DNA from: Mixophyes australis
Lineage: Eukaryota; Chordata; Amphibia; Anura; Limnodynastidae
Reading direction: 5' to 3'
Assembly: GCA_036250195.1 (NCBI GenBank)
Contig: JAVHZZ010000003.1
Location: 39,040,335 to 39,104,334, forward strand
DNA: 64,000 nt
Under the pieces are notes generated by a model. It was given only the letters and a program-made list of their open reading frames with translations. It did not search any database and was not told the origin of the DNA. The position numbers were made by a program, and so were the translations under genes. Shown in pieces: positions 21,956 to 33,540 of the stretch. Positions within the stretch are counted from its first letter, which is position 1, and every line of letters begins with the position of its first letter.

Positions 21956-22902
21956 TAAGGATCAGAGTAGGCAGCAGAGGTTCAGGGTCAAAGACAATTA
22001 AGTGTTCAGGGCAGCAACAGAGACCAAGCAACCAATCTGACAACATATGAGAATGCACAAAGTAGAGGCAACAACTGAAGGTCAATCAACAAAGACATTT
22101 CAAAGTAGGATGTAAGTGGTTTAACCTCAGATTCTAGCAAATCGCCGATATTCGGCAACTCTGCAGGCCAAATTTAAAACAGCAATTTATTTAAAGGTAT
22201 GTTTTGCCTTTAAACACCTTACCGTTTAAAATATTGCTGGCAAAGTCGACGAATGTCTGCGGTTTGCTAGAATCAGAGGTTAATACTCAGCCTCACAATC
22301 CATTTGAAAAGGACCAGTTGCATGGCAATATTAAAATACCATATGACTGCAAAAAAATAGTTGGTGTCTTCACTTGTCTTTATCAGTACAAATCTGAATA
22401 GAACATAATTTGATCAAAATATTTTAGCTTGAAACCCAAAGTGAAGGGCCCTTATTTTTGCAAGTCCATATACTTACATCTACGCTCTAGACATCAGCAA
22501 AATGCAGTTACTATCATGTGCACTTATCTCATTATATAGGAGGCTAAAATATGACAAGAAAGCAGTTTTTTAAATCACCCTTTACAAGGTGTGTGGGCTA
22601 GGATCCTAGGGGACATTTTGATTGGCTGCCTGCACCAGTATAGAACAGCTAACTTTACCCCTCATTGTTCATTATAGGTGCAGTGTATCTCATCTGTGTG
22701 GGTTCCTGTTTGTTGCCTACTTATGATTCCAGCCTTCCGGATATCCTGATCTCTGCCTGGTTTTGGTTAGTTTTCTTTTCCTCGATATTTGCCCACTCTT
22801 TGGATTGCTGCCTATTCTGAAATTTGCTTGAACGACAATTGGTTTTTGGGTTGCTGCCTGTACTAACCACAGATGGAAAACTGACCATTCTCCTAACTTG
22901 TA
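21956..22902. other. No gene; LTR-like texture at 22600-22900
   Basis: Nothing certain. The stretch from about 22600 to 22900 (GGGTTCCTGTTTGTTGCCTA, GGATTGCTGCCTATTCTG, GGGTTGCTGCCTGTACTAAC) reads like the U5 part of a Gypsy-type LTR, but no ends or partner copy are visible. Confidence 0.3.
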
Positions 22903-23009
22903 TGTTAGGGAATTTAGACTGTAAGCTCCAATGGGGCAGGGACTGATCTGAGTGAGTTCTCTGTACAGCCCTGCGGAATTAGTGGCGCTATATAAATAAC
23001 TGATGATGA
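22903..23009 (+). mobile_element. SINE 3' tail fragment
   Basis: Only the last 107 bp of the SINE family: TTAGGGAATTTAGACTGTAA, the GGGGCAGGGACTGATC block, GCGCTATATAAATAACTGATGATG. Heavy 5' truncation fits LINE-driven insertion. Confidence 0.85.
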
Positions 23010-24034
23010 ACTACCTCCTGCCTCGATGTCTGTCTGGACCTTGTTTTGCCTAATTCTTCTGTAAAACATATTCCACTTATTGCTGGCCCGGCTTTTAAAT
23101 ATTAAGAAAGAACTTGACAGAGCACACAGGGCACATTACCCAAAAGGCTTGACCTGTCTAGGCCCTGGGACATAATTTGCAAAGTGCACATCTTCTCTCT
23201 AACAGAAGAAATCATGCAAAAAACATTGTTCAAAGAGGAAAATTGATTTTAGTTAGGACAAGACCCAGTGTATGAGTTGCACATGAAACCTCTTTTAGTT
23301 GCCCTTAAGGGGCACAATATGGATTACTGTCCCATCTTATTGAGAGGGTAGAGGACAGCTCAGTTACAGTGTGGGCACCTGCAGACCTGTCAACCATGTA
23401 CAACAACTTTAATATTTCTTTGCTTGGAACTTTGCTGCTGTGTATTTTAAATGTAATAAAATAAGCTTTTTTTGCACATCGTGTGCTGGTTTCCAGTTTA
23501 ATTTAAACTGAATTATATATTTACTAACTGGTTACGATCACAATGAGTTTCCTATGTCATTTTATAGGTAATGGCTCAAATTGCTCAAGTACAGAATAAA
23601 AATATTGTTTGATTTGAACAAGTTCCGGTTGTTATAGCAGTGTATTGCCCAGATATGTGTACACCTAGCGCGGCTAATGAAAAGCACTTAAAAAGTGTTG
23701 TGCCATAGTTAGTGCATATGAACCAAAGCACTGGTTGATATTACAATGAAAAAAGTAATAGTGCCAATTAGAGAAGAGCAGTTTGGATTAGGAAAAATCC
23801 AGCAGATCCGAGATTTGGGGTTCAGAGTAGATTCAAAACACGACTCAATTCTTTGCGCCAAAATCAGATCTGAAAAGGAGACAAAACATAGTTTCCAGGA
23901 ATATATGGAAGCAAAACGCTTGTTATACAGGAAGTGCGTCATGGCACTTCCGATTGATACGTTCCAAGCTGGAACGCATACTGCCAGAGTTTGCATTTGA
24001 TACTGGAGGTGCATTATTGTACCTCCTTGGTACA
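23010..24034. other. No gene recognised
   Basis: AT-rich sequence. Opposite-strand open frames of 84 and 108 codons at 23709-24035 overlap and show no motif. GCACTTCCGATTGATACGTTCCAAGCTGGAACG near 23943-23975 contains a small inverted repeat. Confidence 0.35.
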
Positions 24035-24400
24035 TGTCTTAGGTTCTCATGGGGAATACATACCTGCTAGGTAGGTGTCCCAGTGACTCACCAAGGAATT
24101 GCTATGTTTGTTTGTAGGGGGAGTTGGGGTGAAAGACGAGGCATGGGAGTTAGGAGGAAGGCTGATAGGCTGAGTCTTAACAGCATGCTTGAAGCCTTTG
24201 TGAGTAGATTCTAAACTGGTAAAGCATGGGAGATCATTCCACAGCTTGGGAGCAGCCCGGGCAAAGTCCTGGAGGCAGGAGTGAGAATAGGTAATCAAGG
24301 AAGTAGTGAAGCGGCGATCATTGGCAGAGCGTAGGAGGCAGCAAGGAGTGTAGGTAGAGATGATGCTGGAGGTGTATTGAGACAGACACAACACACTGTA
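24035..24400 (-). pseudogene. Non-LTR retrotransposon RT C-terminal fragment
   Basis: In the frame at 24047-24490 (minus), residues of the type YTPCCLLRSANDRRF, LQDFARAAPKLWNDLP and ESTHKGFKHAVKTQ form the conserved tail of an L2/CR1-like reverse transcriptase (LRS-D, APKLWN-LP, FK-LKT). The upstream RT is missing and no 3' UTR is recognised. The ORF continues into unrelated sequence at both ends. Exact clade uncertain. Confidence 0.65.
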
Positions 24401-24491
24401 GGATACATACACTACATATGTGCAATATAAAATCCTAGCAGAATGCACAGGGAAAAAAAGTTTTCGATTACCGTCACCTGTTAACAACATG

Positions 24492-24817
24492 GAGCCTGAT
24501 TCATTAAGGATCTTAACTTGAGAAACTTCTGTCTCCTGGACAAAACCATGTTACAATGCAAGGGGTACAAATGAGTGTTCTGTTTTGCACATAAGTTAAA
24601 TACTGACTGTTTTTTCATGTAGCACACAAATACTTGATAGCTTATTTGTACACTGAAATTTAAAGTTGATATTTGTGTGCTACATGAAAAAACAGTCAGT
24701 ATTTAACTTATGTGCAAAACAGAATACTAATTTGCACCCCTTGCATTGTAACATGGTTTTGTCCAGGAGACTGAAATAAGAAGTTTCTCAAGTTAAGATT
24801 CTTAATGAATCAGGCCC
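24492..24817. mobile_element. Palindromic MITE (CCTGATTCATTAAG family)
   Basis: A 326-bp, almost complete palindrome. The left arm has GCCTGATTCATTAAGGATCT, CTTGAGAAACTTCTGTCTCC, ACAAAACCATGTTACAATGC and TGACTGTTTTTTCATGTAGC. The right arm mirrors each block, and the loop lies around 24645-24660. No coding capacity. Confidence 0.8.
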
Positions 24818-24957
24818 ATAGTCATTAATGAAAGGAAAAAAAAATGTTTTAATTCCATTTTATTCCATTTGTTTTCCCAATGAAACACACTTATTGGGAT
24901 GTCATAAAGTGTAATGTACATAAAATGTATTATTGCAGTTGCTCTTTATTGCAAACT

Positions 24958-25200
24958 CATGTTCTAGCATGTACACGTGACCGTCATCACTATCACTCGG
25001 CACTTACACCTTACCTGTAGCTGGTGCAAGTGATACGACTGAAAAACACGTACCTGAGAGATGCCCAGAGCATGATCTGGGCGCTGTGGCATGCACTCGA
25101 CCACCCCCTTAGTGTACTTTACATACGTATGCTCCTTTCCCTCCCCGTTCCGCACTTCAAATCATAGACAGTCGGAAGAGTCATTTACGTGTGAACATGA
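24958..25200 (+). mobile_element. MITE fragment (CTATCACTCGGCACTTACAC family)
   Basis: Contains TATCACTCGGCACTTACACC, CTGTAGCTGGTGCAAGTGAT and ACATACGTATGCTCCTTTCC. The same order of blocks occurs in reverse at 56140-56470, and partial copies lie at 55500-55690 and 58470-58615. Ends are not resolved. Non-coding. Confidence 0.5.
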
Positions 25201-25892
25201 ATTGCGTTCTTTGGTGTATGTTTCGTTTGCACGTGTGTGCAGAGTGATAGAACCCAGAATACGCCATGTAAATGTAATGGTCTTTTTGAGTCAGACCCAT
25301 GATGTAATGCTTGTGTATTTCTACATGTGGATAGGTAACGGCTGCAATGACAAGTACAGAAAACAACTATGTTTTGTGATAGTCAGTGCGCCTTGAAAAA
25401 TACCTACATTGAGATCACAATAAATTGCCTTCGTATTTTTACATTAGAAAGCTGATGGAGCAAATGACAAGTAGAGAAAACAATTGTGTTTTAGGGCGGT
25501 CTGTGTTTGGGAAAATACACAGGTTGAGATCACAGTAAATTGCTTCTGTATTTCTACGCTAGATAGCTAATGGATTTAATAACAATTACAGAAAACAATT
25601 GTGTAGAAAAAAAAAGGAAAACAAGATAAACCAGACTGGAAATGCTGCAGTACAGTTTACAGATCTATGTAGTAAATGCAGGGAGCACACAAGTGTACAG
25701 TTTTCTGGGCTTCTAATAGTCACAGAGAGCTTCCACAAGTGGTACAATACTGGAAGAATGATGGTCTGATCTATCAATGTGTGATATATTCTATGTCCTG
25801 TGGTTTGAAGGGGCGTATTATATGTTTACATCCGCTGCGTTGGTTACCACTCTACTCTTTCAGTTCTGGAACTGTAAGCCAAATGGAGCTTC
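25201..25892. other. No gene; two near-repeats at 25330-25600
   Basis: Two related segments carry ATGACAAGTAGAGAAAACAA, TGTTTT-TGATAGTC-GTG, TTGAGATCACA-TAAATTGC and GTATTTCTACG. They start near 25337 and 25457 (about 120 bp apart), with a third partial near 25580. They look like a decayed tandem repeat. Confidence 0.45.
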
Positions 25893-26005
25893 ACTCATCA
25901 TCATCATCATCATCTATTTATATAGTGCTACTAATTCTGCAGCGCGGTACAGAGAACACATACACATCAGCCCCTGCCCCATTGGAGCTTACAGTCTAGA
26001 TTCAC

Positions 26006-26041
<36 letters not shown>

Positions 26042-26230
26042 ACAGACACACAGACTAGGGTCAACTTGATAGCAGCCAATTAACCTACCAGTATGTTTTT
26101 GGAGTGTGGGAGGAAACCGGAGCACCCGGAGGAAACCCACGCAAACATGGGGAGAACATACAAACTCCACACAGATAAGACCATGGTCGGGAATCAAACT
26201 CATGACCTCAGTGCAGTGAGGCAGAAGTGC
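25893..26230 (-). mobile_element. SINE, minus strand
   Basis: Reverse copy: (ATC)n tail, CTATTTATATAGTGC, CCCATTGGAGCTTACAGTCT, a (CA)n run at about 26009-26034, then the central body and the B-box region (GGGAATCAAACTC). It ends within the tRNA-like head (GAGGCAGAAGTGCC), where another repeat follows. Confidence 0.85.
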
Positions 26231-26232
26231 CA

Positions 26233-26318
26233 ACTCCCTGGGGGTTCGGCTAGCATTGCCAGGCCTCCCTCTTCTCTGGGCCCCAAGGCCATCGCGCCAC
26301 CTGCGATTTCCGCCACTG
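26233..26318. mobile_element. hAT MITE end fragment
   Basis: Ends in ATTTCCGCCACTG, the inverse of CAGTGGCGGAAAT, which resembles the terminus of the MITE at 8116 (CAGTGGCGGAACTA). The other end is not evident. It directly abuts the truncated SINE. Confidence 0.45.
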
Positions 26319-27214
26319 GTGATTCGTCTGAGGGAGACTTTTTTGACAAACCAGAACTGATTCACCAACTATATCTCCAATGCTAAATCTCAAAAATGTT
26401 GCTACATTTCGAACCCCTCTCTTGTGATGCTCTCTCCATAGGATAGGACTAACTAACCCTAACCCTAATGCCATCATCAGAGTTTGATAAATTGGCCGAG
26501 ACCCCTTTGAGAATTATGCAATATCCTGCGATACTTAGCCTTATGCAGATGATATCTTTGATCTTTCAGGCCTTGGGCATTTGTTAAATTGCTAGGATAC
26601 TAAAATATATCTAAACCATGTTGGAAACAGACTTTTCCATATTGTTTAAGGCTTGATACATAGTCCCCATTGTCTGGTAATGGTGATAACTGTAGCTCAT
26701 TTGACCTGTGTTTATTGTCCCCATCTTGGTCTGTGTTTTCAGTCATGTGATACTCTGTTGGGTGATGGCACATGGCGGATGTCTCTCCTTTACCCCTTGT
26801 TGCCAACAGTGAGGGACTGTTGAATTTGACACTTTTAGAGGACTGACATTTTTGGGGGCAATCAGATGAAATGTACACAAGAAATTAGTAACACTCTGTA
26901 CTTGTGAGTTTGAAAGAGAAGCAGGGAGAAAACTGAGTGTGAATCTATGTTATGTTTTGTATTTCTGTTGTGGATTCTTAATAAGTGTAAAAAAACTAGG
27001 TGTGATGAGAAACTAGAAGGATGGGTTGCATCTAACAGCCGTCTGAGGTTCTATATAAATAGGCAGAAGACTCATTGGATCTTGCTCATCGCTGTAGCTT
27101 GTATCCTAAACTATAACAGCTTGCACACTTAAGTGAATTGTGAATTTGAAACAGAATCAGGTGAGTTAGACTACATAACCAGATACGCAAGTATTGACAC
27201 TTCCATTAACATCT
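26319..27214. other. No feature recognised
   Basis: A short ACTAACCCTAACCCTAAT run at 26448-26468 is too short to be a telomere-type array. Otherwise no motif or repeat is recognised. Confidence 0.4.
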
Positions 27215-27239
27215 GATACAATGGTCTACAATTTGGTCT

Positions 27240-28075
27240 AGTGCAGGGTATGTAATACTTTTCTTTTGCTGGAGACATTCTTGAAACTCAGATACTGTCC
27301 AATCTATAAACATTTTTTTCGTTGCTGCGGGAGGAAATTGCCAAACTGCAGGCTGAGATATGTCGGATGTCTGTGTACTTGAGGCCACCACTGCCTCAGA
27401 GAGTCCCAGAAGACATTCTGTCTGAACTATTGTACTCTCTGAAAGGGGGAGATTTCTAGGGGGACACCGGCACAACCCACAAGCTGTGACATTGCAAGAC
27501 TCATATGCTGCTCTTGCAAGGCTGGAATGTACAAATAATATAGGTAATATACAACATGAGGATATGGGACGTCTACTAGCTACAGGGACAGGAAAATGCA
27601 ATCTCCAAAAAGGACTACACTTTTCTTGATAGATTTTATTGTAAGAGGCATACATCTGGGAAAAGCTACTGAGGTAGAGAAACAAGTCAGCTCCAAGGGA
27701 TAAAAAGCGTGTGTTAAAAATCATGAAGGCAGCAAGAAAAGATGGAGAAATGTATGAAATTATCCACTTAGGGACCAATGACCTAGCTAATGCTGAAGTC
27801 ATGGCTGTTTAAGATGAATTTCAAAAATTAGGAACTGCTCTAAAGCAAGTGGCAGCCACTGTAACTTTGTCAGCAGTTTTGCCAGTACACAGGGGTGAAG
27901 ACCGAACTCATTGCATCTGAAACTCCATGAGTGGCTAAGGAAGTGGTGTAATGAGGAGAGATTTAGATCACTAGACCATAGTCATCTGGCAAGATAGGGT
28001 CTCATACAAAAGTGACGGCCTGCACCCATCTTCAAGTGAAAAAAGTATAAATACTACTTTTATAGAAAGTATTAA
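27240..28075 (+). pseudogene. CR1 ORF1 remnant (esterase-like domain)
   Basis: Frames combine to give a leucine/glutamate-rich N-terminal stretch (REEIAKLQAEI-like, near 27330-27355). They then give the SGNH-esterase-type signature IIHLGTNDLANAEVMA (27757-27805), ALKQVAATVTLSAVLPVH (27837-27890) and a YKSDGLHPSS-like C-terminal motif (28007-28040). CR1 ORF1 proteins of this type are RNA-binding, esterase-like accessory proteins of the retrotransposon particle (family knowledge). Interrupted by stops (for example TAA at about 27808) and indels. Confidence 0.7.
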
Positions 28076-28124
28076 AGAAAACACTGAGGCCCTTGGGGTA
28101 ACCATAGAAACGGGAGATAAGGCT

Positions 28125-29545
28125 ATTCTTTGTACTGGGGTGATCTATAGACCATCAAGTCAGGAAGAGGAACTGGACTGGAACCTATGCAGGACAACAA
28201 TAAAATTGCATTAAAAGGAGAGGTAGTAAACATGGGAGACTTTAATTTACTGGATGTGACCTTTAAGGAGTCTTCTGCAAATTCCACTAGAAGTAGGGAC
28301 ATTCTGAATTCCTTGCAGGGAGCATCCCTCAAGCAAATGGTGAGGGAACCCACTCGCAAAGCGCAATATTAGACTTAATTCTTACAAATAGTGACAGAAT
28401 ATCTGATGTAAATGTGGGTGAAAACCTAGGATTCAGTTATCATCAAGCAGTATGGTTTAGTATAGACAGAGACCAACTCATACCGCACAAAAACAAAGGT
28501 GTTAGATTTTGGGAACGCTTACTTTGTAGAGATCGGAAAATGTGTAACTGACTCTGGCAGAGTGGAGGAACTTGAAAGGAGTGCAGGAGACGTGAGAAAC
28601 ATTAAAAAGCGCAATACTTAAAGCAACAGATCTGTGTATCAAAAGAGTTAGGAAAAACACAAGGAAGACAGTGTAATTTGCAAAAGAAGTAGCAAGTCTT
28701 ATGAAGGCAAAAAAGATGGTCATTACGAAATATATGCAGACTCAGAATAATGAAGACAAACAAGTGTATCTTGCTAGACAGAAGGAGGCTAAGAAGGTAG
28801 TCAGATGTGCAAAGGCACAAGCTGAAGAGAAAATGGCACAGTCAGTAGGTAAAGGGGGCAATTTTTTTTATTAGGTTTATAAGTGAAAGGAGAAAAACAA
28901 AAGGAGGAATAATAAGACTAAAGGCAGAGAGTGAGAATCTTGTTGAGGGAGACAAGGAAATGGAAGATCATCTTAATAATTATTTTTGCTCAGTATTCAC
29001 TACAGAAGGAGAGGGGAAGGGGTCACAGTTAAGTTGCAGTATACTCATAAAAATGAGATAGATACAAGTACATTTACAGAGGAGAAGATCCTAACAGAGC
29101 TCTCAAAACTGAAAGTGGATAAATCAATGGGGCCAGATGGGATACATCCAAGGATACTAAAAATGCTTAAAGGGGTGCTGGTAACACCATTAACAGAATT
29201 ATTCAATCAGTCACTAGCTACAGAAGTAATTCCAGAAGACTGGAAAAGAGGGAATGTAGTCACACTGCACAAAAGTGGAAGCAAGGAATAGGCAACTACA
29301 GACCAGTGAGCCTTACATCAGTAGTGGTGAAATTGATGGAAACAATCTTAAAAGTAAGAGTTGTAGAATATCTCAAATCCAGTAACTTACAGGATCCCAA
29401 ACAGCATGGATTTACCTGGGGGGGAGATCATGTCAAACAAATCTTATTGACTATTTTGACTGGGTGACTGAGTAATAGATCAAGGGGAGGATCGTAGATA
29501 TAGCTTATGTGGATTTCAGTAAGGCTTCTGACACTGTCCCACATT
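28125..29545 (+). pseudogene. CR1 ORF2 remnant (endonuclease, RT)
   Basis: The endonuclease part is seen as GVIYRPSSQEEELD (28138-28180), VNMGDFNLLDVTFKESSANS (28208-28290) and QMVREPTRKAQY (28336-28370). The frame shifts, then ILDLILTNSDRISDVNVGEN and a YHQAVWFSIDRD-like end follow (28368-28475). These are the APE-type endonuclease motifs that nick the target. The RT start appears at 29075-29291: FTEEKILTELSKLKVDKSMG, PDGIHPRILKML, VIPEDWKRGNVVTLHKSGSKE, then a stop. YVDFSKASDTVPH-like residues occur near 29506-29545, after which the RT is deleted. Confidence 0.8.
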
Positions 29546-29599
29546 GCAGACTGTACAATCTATATGTTTAATATATGTGAGTACTGTGATGTCTCTACT

Positions 29600-29873
29600 A
29601 ATTACTTTTAACAAAGTACAGGAGGTTAACATTCTTCAAAGGAAGAGAAATATTAAAACACGAGGACATGTACTGACACTGGAGGGAAGAAGGTTCAGAG
29701 GAAATGTGAGGAAAAATGACATCACAGAAAGGGTAGTGGATAAGTGGAATAGCCTCCCATCAGAGATGGTAGAGGCTAATACAGTAGAGCAGTTTAAACA
29801 TGCTTGGGATAGACATAAGGATATCCTTACAAAAATAAAGGATCAAATAGGGTTTAAGGTTACTATAGGTTAA
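29600..29873 (+). pseudogene. CR1 ORF2 C-terminus and 3' end
   Basis: Frame ending at 29873: GHVLTLEGRRFRGNVRKND, ITERVVDKWNSLPSEMV, EQFKHAWDRHKDIL. This is the C-terminal segment of CR1 ORF2, joined to upstream RT after an internal deletion. The 3' UTR continues to about 29940 with a short ATGTTTCT-type terminal repeat. Confidence 0.75.
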
Positions 29874-29940
29874 AATAGGGGCAGATTAGATGGGCCAAGT
29901 GTTTCTATCTGCCGTCAAATTCTATGTTTCTATGTATCTG

Positions 29941-31933
29941 TACCACTATTTAAATTGGTGGGAAGGAGGTAGGGGCGACATCTTCAGCTCCCAGACAGGG
30001 AGTGTGGCGCTTCTGTATAGAGGTGTTAAAAATTAAAATGCAAAGCATTTCATTATTGTTATAGCATTTCATATGGTACAATTTGTGATCAGTGGTTGAG
30101 TTAACTTCAATGGTTGTAATAGTAGACCTTAACAGTTCCACAAACTCATTTTAGACACAAACAGCTGGTGCTAGTTTGAACCTCCACCACGCCCGAGGAG
30201 CAAGGCTCCCAATGCTCCTATACTGGTGACCAATCAGGATGTTTGCTGCCCTGAGAGATTGAACCTCCGCAGAGCGGAGAAGAAAGAGACAGTGATGTGT
30301 TGCACAGTGGGAGCCAGCAGCTGGCAGGAGCGGACTTGCACAGAGCTGGGATCGTCATCGTACGTACTACAGAAAAGGAAAGAGTAGTGTTCAGAATGAA
30401 AGTTAGGGACAGAATTCAAAGAGAAAATACAGGATTGAAATTGAGTAAAAGGGATAGCAGAGGGGATTGAAGGGCAAAGCAAAAATCCACAGGAGGAACG
30501 GAGTTTGAGGGCGGGGAATTAAATTGGCCACAAGTTGCCGCAGGCCACTGCCTCACTCTCTGGCCATTATGGTATTAAGGAATCTCTGCTCATTTTCTCT
30601 TGCACCCGTATGGACACAACAAGATCAGAAAGACTGAGAAAAGTATAGACGAACAAGCAGAGGGACAAGAGGAGCAGAGGTGGTAGAGAAGAGGGCAACA
30701 CAGGAGATAAGTAGAAAACGGAAAAAACTGACACCACAGAGACTAGGCTACAGAGACAACAGCTGCAGAGACTACAGTACAGAAACTACAGTAGTCGAGA
30801 CACACTACCTAGTCCACAGCTGTCAGGACCACGACCACCACTTTCCAGCATCAGGAACAGATGCATGATAAACTTTACAGGCCAGCACACCACGCGCTGC
30901 ACACGTCTGACAGTACGCTCTGGCCAGGTGCAGAGATTAGTGTTATTCTAAGATGATTCAGGAACGAGAGATATTACTCCCTTATCTTATTTAAATAAAT
31001 CAGGAAGGAGAGTTTATTCACAAAAATCGGAACATGTAGCTATACATAAGAACACCCCAGGTCTACCTACATTTATAGGTTTTACTTTTTGGAAAGGCCA
31101 CCATTCATCATAGAGGTTAAACAGATTGAGACATCAAAATCTCTTTATTAGATGATCCTTTATTACACTGTTAGAGTGTGATTTTAGAGGCATGAGTGTT
31201 AGGGGATTTTAGTAATTATACGTTTAAATAATAGATGCTAAGTGTGAATGGTAATACCATAAGTGATTGTTTTACTAGTATGATTTATCATTAGTATTTC
31301 TTGCTGAGCTGTAAGGAACATTTAATGTGTTTAATCCAATGTCCCTACAATACTTTTCCTATTACTCAGTAATTGTAATAATTTTCTTTGAAAGCGTCAA
31401 TTATTCTTGGGTCTTGGAATCCATTCGCCAGCATCTCCCCAATTTCAGAGTACCACAATCTCATACACTTTAATAAAATTCAAATTTGTTTTTATTAACC
31501 TAATACAAATCAAATACTTTCTTCTTTATTAAACTATATTAAGAGGGAAACCTAATTTGTATTTGGGCACTGACAGCTTTGTTTCTGACCTCTTACTGTA
31601 TTGTTTGACTTGTAGATTATGCACAGAGGATGCAAACCCCTACCACATAATAAATGAACCTCGCTGACTGCTCTCCGCATTATGCTCCTCATTTGATTGA
31701 TTACTAAATTGTAGTCTTCACTTTCAAGGTGGACCGGTTACAAAAAAATGTTTAAATTTACAGATTACAAGCATTTAAAGCAAAACTAATCAGACATCTG
31801 TCAGTAGATAGCATGGATTCTCCACTTAATCTTCAGACAAGGTATACTGTTCGCTGCTCCACGTGGACACTATATCCAGCTGAACAGCATCGTTGCACCT
31901 TGGCATAGATTCCCAAAGTGTCTGGAAAAGAAA
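29941..31933. other. No gene recognised
   Basis: About 2 kb without a recognised element. 30480-30900 is purine-rich (AGAGACAACAGCTGCAGAGA, CTACAGTAGTCGAGAC) and has short open frames of biased composition. The remainder is AT-rich. Confidence 0.4.
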
Positions 31934-32925
31934 ATGTCATCAGTTAGCTATTTTATAGTGACAATAGTAATGGATGTCCACGGCTCACACCTATCCTTTG
32001 TTCTCAACATTGACTCTATATCTAAATCATGTTATATACATCTAAAAAACATTTCCAGAATTCGCACATATTTCACACAGGACACTGCAAAAACCTTAAT
32101 TCATGCACTTATCATCTCCTGCATTGACTATTGCAATTCCCTCCTTACTGGTCTTTCCCAAAACAGACTGAAACCCCTACAATCTATTTTGCATGCAGCG
32201 GCAAAATTGATTTTCCTTGCAAATCGTTATTCCACTGCTGAATCACTCTGTATGTCTCTATACTGGTTGTCTGTTTTCTACAGAATCTAATATAAAATAC
32301 TTTTACTAACCTACAAGGCCATCAACAAAGCTGCACCAACATACATCTCCTCTCTTGTCTCAAAATATCTCCCAACTCGGCAACTCCGTTCTGCACAAGA
32401 TCTGCGTCTCTCTTCCACTCTCATTACATCCTCCCATTTCCGGTTACAGGACTTTTTTCGGGCTGCACCCATTTTATGGAATTCTCTCCCTCGCACAATA
32501 AGACTTTCCTCTGGTCTACAAACTTCCAAGCGTTCTCTGAAAACCCACCTCTTCAGACAAGCTTATAATATTCATCAAACACCCTCTTAACCTCACTACA
32601 CTACCCTATTACCACCCGTTACACAATTTCACACAAGACAACTACCCGCTGACCAACATTGTTGTGTGACAGGATCATTTAGCTTATGAGTCACTTTTAC
32701 CTTTGCAGTTTGGCTGGACCGAAATGCAAAATGTAGACTTAACCTCATGTATCAAACTCCCATTGTCCCATAGATTGTAAGCTTGCGAGCAGGGCTTTCT
32801 CACCTCTTTGTCTGTATGTATTACCCAGTTTGTTTATTAGTTTACTGTGTTTGTCCCCAATTGTAAAGCGCTACGGAATATGTTGGCGTAATATAAATAA
32901 ATGATGATCATAATGATGATGATGA
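31934..32925 (+). mobile_element. L2-type LINE, RT C-terminal half and 3' UTR
   Basis: The 3' third of an L2 LINE. Coding remnants run to about 32590, followed by a 3' UTR with GATTGTAAGCTTGCGAGCAG and the terminus GCGCTACGGAATATGTTGGC, ATAAATAAATGATGATCATAATGATG. It is 5'-truncated. Its tail closely resembles that of the SINE family in this window. Confidence 0.85.
31990..32590 (+). pseudogene. L2 reverse transcriptase C-terminal part
   Basis: Reading through one stop, the frame gives LNIDSISKSCYIHLKNISRI, TYFTQDTAKTLIHALI, CIDYCNSLLTGLSQNRLKPL, AAKLIFLANRYS and SLYWLSVFYRI, then TAA at 32287. In the same frame follow YKILLLTYKAINKAAPTYIS, LPTRQLRSAQDLRL, FRAAPILWNSLPRTIRLSSG, KRSLKTHLFRQAYNI and a stop near 32590. 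This is the thumb and C-terminal part of an L2 RT. The catalytic palm lies upstream and is absent. Only the one nonsense codon was seen, so this copy is relatively young. Confidence 0.85.
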
Positions 32926-33407
32926 CATAGCGCAGAATGTACCAGGATTGTTCAGTAGGTCTGAGAATTAGTGACGTTCATGGCCATGAAACACTTTATA
33001 ACATTTTTACACTCATCAAATCATAGAGTCGTCCACCCTTTAAAATAGTTTTACTGACGAGCTGCTGACTCGTTATTATGGTGTTTTGAAATATGTTCTG
33101 AACTAAAAGTGAAGCAGCAAATACAACAAATTAGGGCTCAGGAATTTAAAATAACCGTTTTACAACCTTATTTCATCTCAAATACACTTACACATGTGTA
33201 ATATTGTGGCAGGCCTGGTTTTTACTGACTACTGTTTTTATTACTGATAGCTGAAAATATCCCTATTTAACTGTGAATCAATTTGCTAATGGTTGGTAAC
33301 TCTGCAATCATGCCCTGTGGGTGGGGAAATCAGTTTCCTTTGGCACAGAAGGTTAATACTCAGCCAACTCTTGTAGAAAACGTTTAAGAATTCTTAGATA
33401 ATTTAAA
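32926..33407. other. No feature recognised
   Basis: AT-rich, non-coding. Confidence 0.4.
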
Positions 33408-33540
33408 TAATTTCCACACCAATCAGATTCTAGCTATCCTTTGCTAGAATGTACTAGATAATTAAAAACTAGAATCTATTTGGTTGCTATGGGCAACACC
33501 TGTACTTTTACTTTTTAGAGGTTTTAACAAATCTACCCCT
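33408..33540. mobile_element. Palindromic MITE (GATGTTGCC family), partial
   Basis: CCAATCAGATTCTAGCTAT, CTAGAATGTACTAG and ACTAGAATCT-TTGGTTGCTA, with the right end AACAAATCTACCCCT, match the MITEs at 4804 and 14838. The left outer arm is missing. Confidence 0.65.

Larger units (their letters stand above)
27215..29940 (+). mobile_element. CR1-type LINE (family A), decayed
   Basis: A 2.7-kb, mostly ordered CR1 retrotransposon. ORF1 has an N-terminal coiled-coil-like piece and an esterase-like domain. ORF2 has endonuclease and RT parts, and a C-terminal tail and 3' UTR follow. The 3' end reads GGGGCAGATTAGATGGGCCA then TTCTATGTTTCTATG. An internal deletion between about 29555 and 29600 removed most of the RT palm and thumb. 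Stops and shifts are frequent, so it is long dead. It is a different family from the CR1 at 6475 and 47066. Confidence 0.85.

Noticed and set aside
21745..22050. Repeat protein rich in Cys, Met and Leu
   Set aside because: Translation of a 17-bp tandem repeat in a LINE 3' UTR.
22600..22900. Gypsy LTR
   Set aside because: Only textural similarity. No TG/CA ends, target duplication or partner copy visible.
26448..26468. CCCTAACCCTAA run as an interstitial telomere
   Set aside because: Only about two units, within chance expectation.
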